Positions 30,344-39,931 of a stretch of 64,000 bases of DNA are shown one piece after another. The number at the start of each line of letters is the position of its first letter. Positions within the stretch are counted from its first letter, which is position 1. A program made the translations under genes and the position numbers. The notes under the pieces were generated by a model. That model searched no databases. It was not told the origin of the DNA and saw only the letters and a program-made list of their open reading frames with translations. The stretch is from contig JAUXUD010000062.1 of the NCBI GenBank assembly GCA_030680835.1, forward strand, positions 1 to 64,000. Direction: 5' to 3'. Source of the stretch: Bacteroidota bacterium (lineage in GTDB: Bacteria; Bacteroidota; Bacteroidia; UKL13-3).

Positions 30344-31995
30344 ATGAAAAAGTATATCAATGCTATATTAATGGTTTATCTAATTATCGGTTTAGTAAAA
30401 CTACATGCACAACCTTTATGTGAATTTGATACCGTTTATACTCCCAACAGTTTTATTAATTTAAATAGTGGAAGAAAAGTTATTCAATTAAATGATAAGA
30501 ACTTTTTTATTGTTGGTACCACAATAGAATTAACTAATACTCCACCTGATTATTTTTATTCAACATCATTTGCTAAAATAGGAGCTTGTGGGGGTATTAT
30601 GGGGACATTTAAAGACAGCGTTTCTTTAAATTATATTGCAGATACAAAGTTAATTGAAGAACAGGGTGCAAGTATTACAATACTGATTAATGGAAACCGG
30701 TTAATAAAACTGGATAGATATATGAATAAAAAATGGGAAGTAAAACTTGGAGATGCTGTCAATTATATAAGCACGAATAGTTTTATTAAATTAAGCAACA
30801 ATAAATATTTATTTGTTGGGAAAAAAGCCCGGGCCTGTATTTTAATGACGGATACACTTGGGAACGCAATTTTACAAAAACGCCTTTCTATAGATTCAAA
30901 TAGTAATAGTTATTTTCAAAAAGTCTATAAAAAATCATTAAATGAAATTAATTTGTTAGGGTTTGAAGATAGCAGCTTAATTATCCTGACAATTGATACA
31001 ATTGGAAATATTCAAAACAGTTATAAAACAGTACTTTTTAATGGTTCATCAACCTATAAACATGTTTGCTTTAATTACGATTCAACGGAAATAATATACT
31101 CATCTTTAGTTTCTTCTGCTCATAAAATATATTTGGCAAGATATACTTCAAGTGGAGTTAAAATTAAAGACACTATGACAAGTATAGATGGTATTGCTAA
31201 TATCAATGAATCTAATCTATCAGTTGCTCCTAATAAAACCATTGAATTACTTGCGCTATACTGTACTCTTTTAATTGATAAGGATTTTAATATAATTTGG
31301 AAGGATACGTTATTATTACGAAAGCCATATGAGGATTATGCATATCATAGTTCTATTTTTACAAAAGAAAACTCAGTAATTACTATAGGTGATAGGGTAC
31401 ATTGTCCTGGCATTTCCGGTACTTGTTATTGGGATTTACATATTAAAAAGTCCTTCACATATAAATACGTAAAATCATTAACGATAAGCGGCCAAAATTA
31501 TATAAATACCAATGGCGGTCAAACTCAATTAACCCCAATAATTACCCCTGCCGATGCGCTTAATAAAAAAATTTATTGGAATGTGAGTGATTGGAGCAAG
31601 GCAATAATTGATTCAAATGGATTGCTTACAGCCAAAGCCAATGGTATTGTAAAAGTTACCGCCACATCTGCAGATAACAGCCTTGCAACTGCATTTATGA
31701 ATATTACCATAAGTAACCAAAGCATTGGAATTGATGAAGCATTATCAAAATCATTCGCGTCGGTTTACCCGAACCCAAGCAGCCAAATCATAAATATTTC
31801 ATTTCAATCAAGCGTTACTAACCCTGAATTTGAATTATATGATACAAAGGAATGCTTATTAAAAATGTTCATTTTGATAAAATAAATGAGCATTTATACA
31901 AGCTTGATTTGATAAATTTAACCGAAGGGATGTATATTCTTTCTATCGGTATAAATGAAATGAAACAATACCAAAAAGTGATGGTGGTTAAATAG
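30344..31995 (+). pseudogene. Paralog 2 of the 28391 gene with a 1-nt frameshift in the C-terminal sorting domain
   Basis: ORF ends at 31885, but alignment to paralog 1 continues in another frame to TAG 31993-31995 (LTEGMYILSIGINEMKQYQKVMVVK). Confidence 0.8.
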
Positions 31996-32003
31996 CAAAA
32001 ATG

Positions 32004-32735
32004 TTACCCGCGTTGTTTCATTGCCTCATACATGGCAATACCCGCGGCAACCGATACATTGAGCGATGACACTCCGAAATCCATGGGAATTTTTGCCTGG
32101 TGGCTGCATTTGTTTAATACATCGGTACCAATTCCGCTTTCTTCGTTACCCATAATAATGGCCAATGGTCCGCTTAAGTCGGTTTGATCCAGATTTTTTT
32201 TGGCTTTTTCGGTGCAGGCCAGGGTGGTAAATCCGCATTGGTTCAAAAATTCGATAGCTGTTTTAATATGGCGTTCGCGGCAAACGGGGATGTTTAAAAG
32301 TGCCCCCGCCGATGTTTTAACGGCATCGTCGTTTACGGGTGCTGCTTCGGTTAACGGAATAACAATGGCATGCACCCCGGCACATAAAGCAGTGCGTGCT
32401 ATAGCGCCGAGGTTGCGTACATCGGTTAGGCGATCCAGCACAATAACAAATGGCACTTTCCCCTCTTCAAACCATTGTGGCATCAGGTGTTCGAGATTGT
32501 AATACGTGATAGGCGAAATATAACCGCAAATTCCCTGATGGTTTTTGTTTTTGAACGAATAAAATTTCTCTTTGGGCACATACTGAACCGGGATCTGCAA
32601 TAATTTGCACTGTGCAATAATCTCATCCGCAGTTGGGTTCTGAAGGCCTTTGGTTACCTGCACTTTTATCAGCTCCTTACCGGCAGCCAGTGCTTCTTTT
32701 ACGGCATGCAATCCGTAAATCATTGTTTGACTCAT
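32004..32735 (-). CDS. rlmB: 23S rRNA (guanosine-2'-O-)-methyltransferase RlmB
   Basis: 243 aa SpoU family; IYGLHAVKEAL, DRLTDVRNLGAIARTA, IMGNEESGIG, SLNVSVAAGIAMYEA. Confidence 0.93.
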   Translation of the reverse strand: MSQTMIYGLHAVKEALAAGKELIKVQVTKGLQNPTADEIIAQCKLLQIPVQYVPKEKFYSFKNKNHQGICGYISPITYYNLEHLMPQWFEEGKVPFVIVLDRLTDVRNLGAIARTALCAGVHAIVIPLTEAAPVNDDAVKTSAGALLNIPVCRERHIKTAIEFLNQCGFTTLACTEKAKKNLDQTDLSGPLAIIMGNEESGIGTDVLNKCSHQAKIPMDFGVSSLNVSVAAGIAMYEAMKQRG

Positions 32736-32765
32736 ATTTTAAAAAATCGGTGTTCGGTAGGTGGT

Positions 32766-32862
32766 AATCGGTGGTATCCCAGAGATCGGTGGTATCCCGG
32801 GGAGACGCGATAAATCGCGTCTCTACGCGTGGACCGTTTACCGAATACCGTTTACCGATTAC
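32766..32862. repeat. Foldback GTAATCGGT...ACCGATTAC enclosing GGAGACGCGATAAATCGCGTCTCTAC (32801-32826)
   Basis: Shares inner palindrome and outer arms with 17535-17660; right arm includes the stop codon of the 32859 gene. Confidence 0.7.
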
Positions 32863-35800
32863 ATCCCCGTTTGTGCGGCATCTATCTGCTTGCGCAGTTC
32901 TTTGGCCAATTCTATCTGCTGATTACCTTCGGTTATCTGTTGAATATAATTCAAAATCTGCATAATATCTTCGATATCATTTTTAACTGAGTTGCGTTTG
33001 GTTTTAAAACTCAGGTAATATTTCAGTTTCTCAGTATTTATATTCACCATTTCTTTAGCCAGTTTATTTGCTTTTTCGGGAGCACCGGCTATATAATAAC
33101 CTTCCACCAGGCGCACAACAAATACATCGTAGTTTACCTTATGATTTGGCATCACTTTTAAGCAATAATCAAGTACTTTAACGGCCGAATCTCTTTTGCC
33201 TTCCATAACCAATTGCTCAGCCAGGCGATAAAAAATATTTCGGAAATTCTTGGTCTGACGCAAAATGGTTTCATCCAGATAAACATCGGGTTCACTCATA
33301 TTTCCCCATTTAAATTTATTCATGATATTCTCATACAAAATATCAGAGTTAATTCGTCCTGTGGTTCCATCGCGTTGTACATTGCTGGTAATAGGCACCA
33401 AACGATAGGTTAAACCTTCAAGCTGGAAATACGATTGCAGGTTCATATATACATCATTGCCGGTTGTTATGGCCCAGCAAATCGGACGGGTGTTTATGTT
33501 TGAACAAATAATATCCAGCAGAATCAAATCGGCTTTCATTAAATTGGAGTTGCCAATTTCCCACTTGATGGTATCCACCATAAACGCGGCATCTTTTGGT
33601 TGAACCACTCCGTTTTTTAAACAGGCTGCGCGATCTACAATAATGCTGAACTTTTTGGTTGGATAATACCTTAAGGCATCGCCGCCCTGAGTTTGCACAG
33701 TACCCATCGGCTCATTGTCGTCGTTTATAAATGCCAGAATATTTTTTAACGGATAGTACTCATTCTTATTAATGCCATATCGTTTTTCCAGTTCCGGGTT
33801 TTCATAATACACCGCATAATCGCGTGTACCTTGTTTATACTGAGACGAAGCCATACTAAAATCAATCGGTCTGCTGTCAAATGCCGGCCGTTTCAATCCA
33901 TCGGCATACCAATCGGTATTTAACAAACTCATATTGATAACCCGAACATCGCTTCTTATATTTTCAACGTTTTGGGCATACCACAATGGGTAGGTGTCAT
34001 TATCGCCATTGGTAAACAAAATAGCGTCTTTGGCACAAGAGTTCAAATAGTCTTCAGCAAAATTTAAAGCAGTAAAACGATTGCTGCGGTCATGGTCATC
34101 CCAGTTTTGGGTACCCATTACCATGGGAACTGCCGCAAGCGACAATACTGTGGCTCCGGTTGCGGCCATGGTTTTGTTCAGTCGTTTCGAAAGCCAGTCA
34201 ACAATTGCCAGCACGCCCAAACCAATCCAAATAATAAAAGTTTGGTATGAACCTACATAGGCATAATCTCGTTCACGCGGCTGATGTGCCGGGAAGTTCA
34301 GATAAAGAATAATAAAGAATCCGGTAAAGAGGAAAAGGGTTAAAACAACCACGGCATCTTCTCTTGATTTTTTGAAATGATAGAAAAAGCCAAGGAGTCC
34401 GAGTAGAATTGGGAGGAAGAAATACGTATTGTGGGCTTTATTGCCTTTCATACTTTCGGGCATGTTTTTTTGCGGACCCAATCTCCATTCATCAATAAAG
34501 TTAATGCCGCTTAACCAGTTTCCGCGGGTAATATCTCCGTAGCCCTGCTCATCGTTTTGTCGTCCGATAAAGTTCCAGAAGAAATAGCGCCAGTACATAA
34601 AGCCCAGCTGATAGCTCAATAAAAAGTCGATATTCTTACCCATATTGGCTCTTTTGCCTTCCGGAATTTTTTCCCATTCGCGGTATGAATTTATGTAATC
34701 GGCCCGATCGGCCCACATGCGCGGAAAAAGTGTGCAATCCTTAGGATCATAAACCCGTTCAATTTTTTCTCCGGCTTCTTCATATTTTCCATCAGCACCT
34801 TTTGCATACTGCATATTTCCCTTTTTAAGGTCGATTACTTTTGCGTAAAAGTACTGGCCATATACCAGAGGATTTTCGCCATACTGCTCACGATTCAAAT
34901 AACTCAATAATGAAAAAGGCTGCTCCGGATCGTTCATATCAATAGGTGGATTTGCCAGGGAGCGGATAATAATCATGGAATAAGATGAATAACCGATCAC
35001 AACAAAGGAGAAACACAATACCACCAGGTTCACAATATCGAGGGCAACTTTACGCTGAAATAAAATAAAATACAGGACTCCGGTTATAATGCCCCACATA
35101 ATCAATCCGCCAATACTTGCATTGATTACAAAATAACTGAGCACCATTATTGCATAAGAACCTATAGCAACATATAGGCTTGTTTTGCTTTGCGTATGTG
35201 TATAATGAATAAATGAAGCGATGAGTGCAATCAATAAAAATATCAACACAACAGCACCTGTATTAAATGTCATTCCAAATGAATTAACCAAAAGGAAATC
35301 GAGTTTGGTTGCCAAACCCGGTAAGCCCGGGATGATACCGAACTGCACAATACCAATGGCTAAAATAGCTACAATTGAAGCCTGTATAAAGCCGGCCCGT
35401 GTAAATTTGAATTTTTTGAAATAATAAACATATACAATTGCAGGGATAACCAACAAATTCAGTAAATGGACGCCTATTGCCAGACCAATAAGATAGGCAA
35501 TCAATACCAGCCAACGGTTTGAATGTTTTTCGTTGGCTATATTTTCCCATTTTAAGATACACCAGAACGTGAGGGTGGTAAAAAAACTGGATGAAGCATA
35601 TACCTCTGCTTCAACGGCAGAAAACCAAAAGGTGTCGGAGAAATTTAAGGTAAGGGCACCCACCAAACCCGCGCCAATAATGGCTATGTTTTGCCAGTTT
35701 TCAAGGACTTCGTTTCCTTTGGCCAATATTTTTTTGGCCAGATGTGTAATGGTCCAAAACATAAACATTACCGTTAGCGCACTGGTAACGGCCGAAACCA

Positions 35801-36083
35801 TATTCACCCAAAAGGCTACTTTGCTCACATCAGCACCGGCCATCAGACTAAAAATCCTTCCAATCATTAAAAATAACGGGGCACCCGGAGGGTGGCAAAT
35901 TTGAAGTTTATAAGAAGCAGAGATAAACTCACCGCAATCCCAAAAACTCACAGAAGGCTCAATGGTAAGGGTGTAGGTGATTAGGGAGACTATAAAAATA
36001 AGCCATCCAAAAACAGTGTTTAACAGATTGTATTTACTCATTATAAAACTATTTAATTTGGTATTAACGTGTGTGGCAAACAT
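32859..36083 (-). CDS. DUF2723-family (GT-C-like) integral membrane protein
   Basis: 1074 aa; TLTIEPSVSFWDCGEFISASYKLQICHPPGAPLFLMIGRIFSL is the DUF2723 signature; many TM segments; TPR-like C terminus. Confidence 0.9.
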   Translation of the reverse strand: MFATHVNTKLNSFIMSKYNLLNTVFGWLIFIVSLITYTLTIEPSVSFWDCGEFISASYKLQICHPPGAPLFLMIGRIFSLMAGADVSKVAFWVNMVSAVTSALTVMFMFWTITHLAKKILAKGNEVLENWQNIAIIGAGLVGALTLNFSDTFWFSAVEAEVYASSSFFTTLTFWCILKWENIANEKHSNRWLVLIAYLIGLAIGVHLLNLLVIPAIVYVYYFKKFKFTRAGFIQASIVAILAIGIVQFGIIPGLPGLATKLDFLLVNSFGMTFNTGAVVLIFLLIALIASFIHYTHTQSKTSLYVAIGSYAIMVLSYFVINASIGGLIMWGIITGVLYFILFQRKVALDIVNLVVLCFSFVVIGYSSYSMIIIRSLANPPIDMNDPEQPFSLLSYLNREQYGENPLVYGQYFYAKVIDLKKGNMQYAKGADGKYEEAGEKIERVYDPKDCTLFPRMWADRADYINSYREWEKIPEGKRANMGKNIDFLLSYQLGFMYWRYFFWNFIGRQNDEQGYGDITRGNWLSGINFIDEWRLGPQKNMPESMKGNKAHNTYFFLPILLGLLGFFYHFKKSREDAVVVLTLFLFTGFFIILYLNFPAHQPRERDYAYVGSYQTFIIWIGLGVLAIVDWLSKRLNKTMAATGATVLSLAAVPMVMGTQNWDDHDRSNRFTALNFAEDYLNSCAKDAILFTNGDNDTYPLWYAQNVENIRSDVRVINMSLLNTDWYADGLKRPAFDSRPIDFSMASSQYKQGTRDYAVYYENPELEKRYGINKNEYYPLKNILAFINDDNEPMGTVQTQGGDALRYYPTKKFSIIVDRAACLKNGVVQPKDAAFMVDTIKWEIGNSNLMKADLILLDIICSNINTRPICWAITTGNDVYMNLQSYFQLEGLTYRLVPITSNVQRDGTTGRINSDILYENIMNKFKWGNMSEPDVYLDETILRQTKNFRNIFYRLAEQLVMEGKRDSAVKVLDYCLKVMPNHKVNYDVFVVRLVEGYYIAGAPEKANKLAKEMVNINTEKLKYYLSFKTKRNSVKNDIEDIMQILNYIQQITEGNQQIELAKELRKQIDAAQTGM

Positions 36084-36178
36084 AAATTATTTTAGTATAG
36101 AATTCTAAAAAAATAAATGTTTTAAAAATTGCACAATTGCTTACTTTTGCGGATTGTTTAACCAGGAGAAAAAGCCAA

Positions 36179-37405
36179 GTGTCACATAAAGTAGTTGTAA
36201 TTGGAGGAGGTGCAGCAGGGTACTTTGCTGCCATTAATTGTGCGGAAGCCAATAATGATTTGGAGGTTTTACTCATTGAAAAATCATCCAAAGTACTGCA
36301 AAAGGTTAAGGTTTCGGGCGGCGGGCGCTGCAATGTAGGATATGCTTGTTTCGATTTAAAGCAGCTATCGCTGGCATACCCGCGTGGCGAGAAACAATTG
36401 AAAAGCGCATTTGCCCGCTTTAGTACCAAAGACACCATTGAGTGGTTTAACACAAGAAATATAACTTTAAAAACCGAAGCGGATGGCCGTATGTTTCCCG
36501 TATCCGACAACTCGCAAACCATTATAGATTGCCTTGAAAAAGCCGCAAAAAAGCTTAAAGTAAAGGTTGAACTCGAGAAAGGTGTAAAAAAAATTATTCC
36601 TAATTTTCACGGTGGTTTTGAATTGTTGCTCGATAGCGGCGATAAGATTGCCTGCCATAAAATAATTGTGGCCAGTGGCGGCAGTGCGAAAGAAGATGGA
36701 TTTAACTGGCTTAAAGACCTGGGCCATCGCATTGAACCGCCGGTTCCATCCCTGTTTACCTTTAATATTCCGCACAACCCCATTATTGAATTGCAGGGCA
36801 TAGCCATAAACCCGGCAAGGGTAAGAATATTGGATACCAAACTGGAAAACAGTGGTCCTTTGTTAATTACGCATTGGGGTTTTAGCGGTCCGGCTATATT
36901 AAAAACATCGTCGGTTGGGGCAAGGATACTCGCTGATAAAAACTACGAATTTGACGTGCAGATAAGCTGGCTCGATAATAAAAGAGAAGATTCGGTTCGC
37001 CAGGAATTGTTTAATTTAAAAGCTGCAAATCCAACCAAGAATATTGGAAAGTTATTTCCGTTTAACTTACCCAAACGCTTAAACTCCTTTTTGCTTGCCA
37101 AAGCAAAGGTTGACGAAGGCGCAAACTGGGCAGAAGTAAGTAAAGAGGCCGTAAACGATATCATCAACTGCCTGTTATACGATACCTATCATGTGGTGGG
37201 CAAAACCACTTTTAAAGAAGAGTTTGTAACCTGTGGTGGTGTTAATCTCGATGATGTAGATTTTAAAACCATGGAAAGCAAACGCATCAAGGGTTTGTAT
37301 TTTGCCGGCGAAGTGCTGGATATTGACGGCATTACAGGCGGCTTCAATTTTCAGGCGGCATGGACTACAGGGTTTATTGCCGGCAAAGCGGCAAGTGTTG
37401 CTTAA
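36179..37405 (+). CDS. BaiN/HI0933-like NAD(P)/FAD-dependent oxidoreductase
   Basis: VVVIGGGAAGYFAAINCAE, VKVSGGGRCNVG, TCGGVNLDDVDFKTMESKRIKGLYFAGEVLDIDGITGGFNFQAAWTTG. GTG at 36179 with AGGAGA upstream is the likely start. Confidence 0.92.
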   Translation: MSHKVVVIGGGAAGYFAAINCAEANNDLEVLLIEKSSKVLQKVKVSGGGRCNVGYACFDLKQLSLAYPRGEKQLKSAFARFSTKDTIEWFNTRNITLKTEADGRMFPVSDNSQTIIDCLEKAAKKLKVKVELEKGVKKIIPNFHGGFELLLDSGDKIACHKIIVASGGSAKEDGFNWLKDLGHRIEPPVPSLFTFNIPHNPIIELQGIAINPARVRILDTKLENSGPLLITHWGFSGPAILKTSSVGARILADKNYEFDVQISWLDNKREDSVRQELFNLKAANPTKNIGKLFPFNLPKRLNSFLLAKAKVDEGANWAEVSKEAVNDIINCLLYDTYHVVGKTTFKEEFVTCGGVNLDDVDFKTMESKRIKGLYFAGEVLDIDGITGGFNFQAAWTTGFIAGKAASVA

Positions 37406-37638
37406 CAGTTTTCTTGAGCCCAGGCATATAAAATATCAAGGGTAGTACCCATTGTGTTGCAGCTTGATTTTAAGTGCTGAGCAGGAATTTCTTTCTCATC
37501 GCCCCAAACAGGGATAGACCGTGGCGCATTTTTCTTTATCCAAATATCTTGACTTCCTTTTGTTCTTGAATATCTGTAGCCCATCATCAAGAGAAAACTT
37601 TCCCAGCATTTTGTGGGTAGCGGCCTGAAATTTCCCAT
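37402..37638 (-). CDS. HicA-like toxin
   Basis: 78 aa; LLMMGYRYSRTKGSQDIWIKKNAPRSIPVWGDEKEIPAQHLKS resembles HicA (GSHxIW...IPxHxxKEI). Confidence 0.7.
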   Translation of the reverse strand: MGNFRPLPTKCWESFLLMMGYRYSRTKGSQDIWIKKNAPRSIPVWGDEKEIPAQHLKSSCNTMGTTLDILYAWAQENC

Positions 37639-37643
37639 AGAAG

Positions 37644-38063
37644 TTAAAATTCTATAAGTTCAATATCAACCTTATCTGCAACAGCATTAAACTCTTTGAG
37701 TTTACCATCCATATCCACATATGCCCTGGAGTAATCCTTATTTCGCAATTTATTATGCTTCCACCCTTTATCAGAGAGCTCCTGTGCCATTTTTTTGGGT
37801 GTAAGCGAAATCAAAAAATCAAAATAATTATCAAGAGAATACCTTAGCATTTCTTCCGCATTGGCATCAGTGGAACCATAACCGGTTATATCTAATGTTG
37901 GAATATAAACAACAATCTGCCGGGTGTCTCTATCACGGTATTTAACTCTATACAAAACAGCATCTATTTGACTGCCCGTTTTGAGCCGTTTAATATGCAG
38001 GCTTTCTTCTAATTTTCCGGATTTGCTTTTTTTGACTGAAAGTGTATCCATGGTTGTATTCAA
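37644..38063 (-). CDS. HicB-like antitoxin
   Basis: 139 aa immediately upstream of the HicA-like ORF; IVVYIPTLDITGYGSTDANAEEMLRYSLDNYFDFL is HicB-like. Confidence 0.6.
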   Translation of the reverse strand: MNTTMDTLSVKKSKSGKLEESLHIKRLKTGSQIDAVLYRVKYRDRDTRQIVVYIPTLDITGYGSTDANAEEMLRYSLDNYFDFLISLTPKKMAQELSDKGWKHNKLRNKDYSRAYVDMDGKLKEFNAVADKVDIELIEF

Positions 38064-38198
38064 GAGAAAATGATTTATTTAATTGGTGCTAAGTTAAGTG
38101 TTTTCTTATAAAACCAATATAAAAAAATATTTTCCTTATAATTAATAATTCTGTTTTATTTATAATTCTGCTATTTTAATAAAGCCTTATGTTCTTTT

Positions 38199-38369
38199 TT
38201 ACTTATTATTTTTAATTTTATTCCGCTTCGCATCCGTTAAAGCCTTGTTCAGCATCCACTCAATCTGGCCGTGCGTACTACGAAATTCGTCGGCAGCCCA
38301 TTTTTCTATGGCGGCCATCATTTCTTTGCTGAGCCTTAATGCAAAAGGTTTTTTTTCGTTCTCCGCCAT
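38199..38369 (-). CDS. Arc-like ribbon-helix-helix protein (56 aa, not in ORF track)
   Basis: Own translation: MAENEKKPFALRLSKEMMAAIEKWAADEFRSTHGQIEWMLNKALTDAKRNKIKNNK*; starts 8 nt after the upstream stop. Confidence 0.85.
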   Translation of the reverse strand: MAENEKKPFALRLSKEMMAAIEKWAADEFRSTHGQIEWMLNKALTDAKRNKIKNNK

Positions 38370-38377
38370 CTTCACAA

Positions 38378-38872
38378 TTATTTTATGCAGGCTATTGCAT
38401 TGCGTGCTTTTAACTCACTTAAATAACTTTGCATCCCCGTTTCATTTTGTGTTCCGATTAAAAACTTTTTGCCGCTTTTTAACACCAGTTGCAGACCCTT
38501 ATTGCCCCTTACATTATAGGCTTTACCGTTTCTAAATGTATAACGCAATCCCCAGCCTCCATATTCCATTATGGGTTTGTATTGCCTGATGTAGGCTTCT
38601 TCAATTTCATCCCAGCCTACAAAATAGTAATACCGCTGAAAGGGGAAATATCGCAGCGTAATGCCCTTTTCATCGATTCGGGTATCGAGTTTTGATAAAT
38701 AAAATAAGGCTGTTATGGCACCCAAAATCGCAAAGGATATAATGAGGTTTGTGGTTTGTGCCGAATTCGGCTCACCAAATACAATACTTCCGATTACGGT
38801 TACAAAAGGAATGATAATGACAAGTTTTAACCAAAGCTGGTTAAATTTCTGATTTTCGGTATAGGGTTCCAT
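38378..38872 (-). CDS. Two-TM PH-like hypothetical protein
   Basis: 164 aa; two TM helices then beta-rich segment GITLRYFPFQRYYYFVGWDEIEEAYIRQY...LVLKSGKKFLIGTQN. Confidence 0.7.
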   Translation of the reverse strand: MEPYTENQKFNQLWLKLVIIIPFVTVIGSIVFGEPNSAQTTNLIISFAILGAITALFYLSKLDTRIDEKGITLRYFPFQRYYYFVGWDEIEEAYIRQYKPIMEYGGWGLRYTFRNGKAYNVRGNKGLQLVLKSGKKFLIGTQNETGMQSYLSELKARNAIACIK

Positions 38873-38884
38873 TTATGTTATTTA

Positions 38885-39736
38885 TTATTGGTTCAAAGTA
38901 CCTGTATTAATTACCGGGCTTACGCCCCCGCTGCATAAAACCACCATGAGGTTGCTTACCATGGCTGCCTTTTTATCTTCGTCTAAATCAATAATTTGTT
39001 TTTTAGATAGGGCATTCAAAGCCAGCTCAACCATGCCTACAGCACCTTCCACAATTTTGGTTCGGGCAGCCACAATAGCTGTTGCCTGCTGTCGTTGCAG
39101 CATGGCATGTGCAATTTCCTGCGCATAGGATAAGTTGCTTATACGGGCTTCCATTACTTCAATTCCGGCAATGCTTAAGCGTTCACTCAATTCTTTCACC
39201 AGCTCTTCATGCACTTCGTTCGTATTTGAACGCAATGAAATATCCTGCTGCTCATCATCGAAATTATCATACGGATACGTGCCTGCCAGTTTACGTATGG
39301 CCGACTCACTTTGAATCTTTACAAAACTTTCAAAATCGTTTACTTCAAAAGCTGCTTTAAACGTTTCGCTAACCCGCCAAACCAGCACAATTCCAATCAT
39401 AATCGGATTACCCAGCTTGTCGTTCACTTTAATCGGATGGCTGTCGAAGTTTCGTGCCCGCAATGAAATTTTACGCTTGGTAAAAAATGGGTTCACCCAA
39501 AAAAAGCCGTTTTCTTTTGCCGAACCTTTGTACTCTCCAAACAAAACCAAAACGCTCGATTCGTTGGGATTGATAATAATAAAACCACTCATCAGAAAAA
39601 ATGCAGCAGCGAGACAAACAGCCCCAACTACAATAACTTTAGTAACAATAGCCGCAATTCCCAGGAACAGCAAACCCAGACAAAGCATCAAAAAAACATA
39701 ACCCGATTGAGGTTTAATTAAATTTTCGTGTTTCAT
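38885..39736 (-). CDS. SPFH/Band 7 domain protein
   Basis: 283 aa; IINPNESSVLVLFGEYKGSAKENGFFWVNPFFTKRKISLRARNF, AGIEVMEARISNLSYAQEIAHAMLQRQQATAIVAARTKIVEGAVGM. Confidence 0.93.
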   Translation of the reverse strand: MKHENLIKPQSGYVFLMLCLGLLFLGIAAIVTKVIVVGAVCLAAAFFLMSGFIIINPNESSVLVLFGEYKGSAKENGFFWVNPFFTKRKISLRARNFDSHPIKVNDKLGNPIMIGIVLVWRVSETFKAAFEVNDFESFVKIQSESAIRKLAGTYPYDNFDDEQQDISLRSNTNEVHEELVKELSERLSIAGIEVMEARISNLSYAQEIAHAMLQRQQATAIVAARTKIVEGAVGMVELALNALSKKQIIDLDEDKKAAMVSNLMVVLCSGGVSPVINTGTLNQ

Positions 39737-39931
39737 GTGATTGATATTAAAATGATATCACAAAGATATTATTAAAAAAATGAAATGCAAGAAAAAGTTG
39801 AAAAAGCTTTTGGCTATCAGCCTCTGGCTTCTAGCTTCTGGCCTCTGGCTAAATTTATTGAAAATTATAGTTTACCTGCAAAACACCAATAGCATAAACT
39901 CCCAATTTCCTTTTATCTTTGCCTTGATTTT

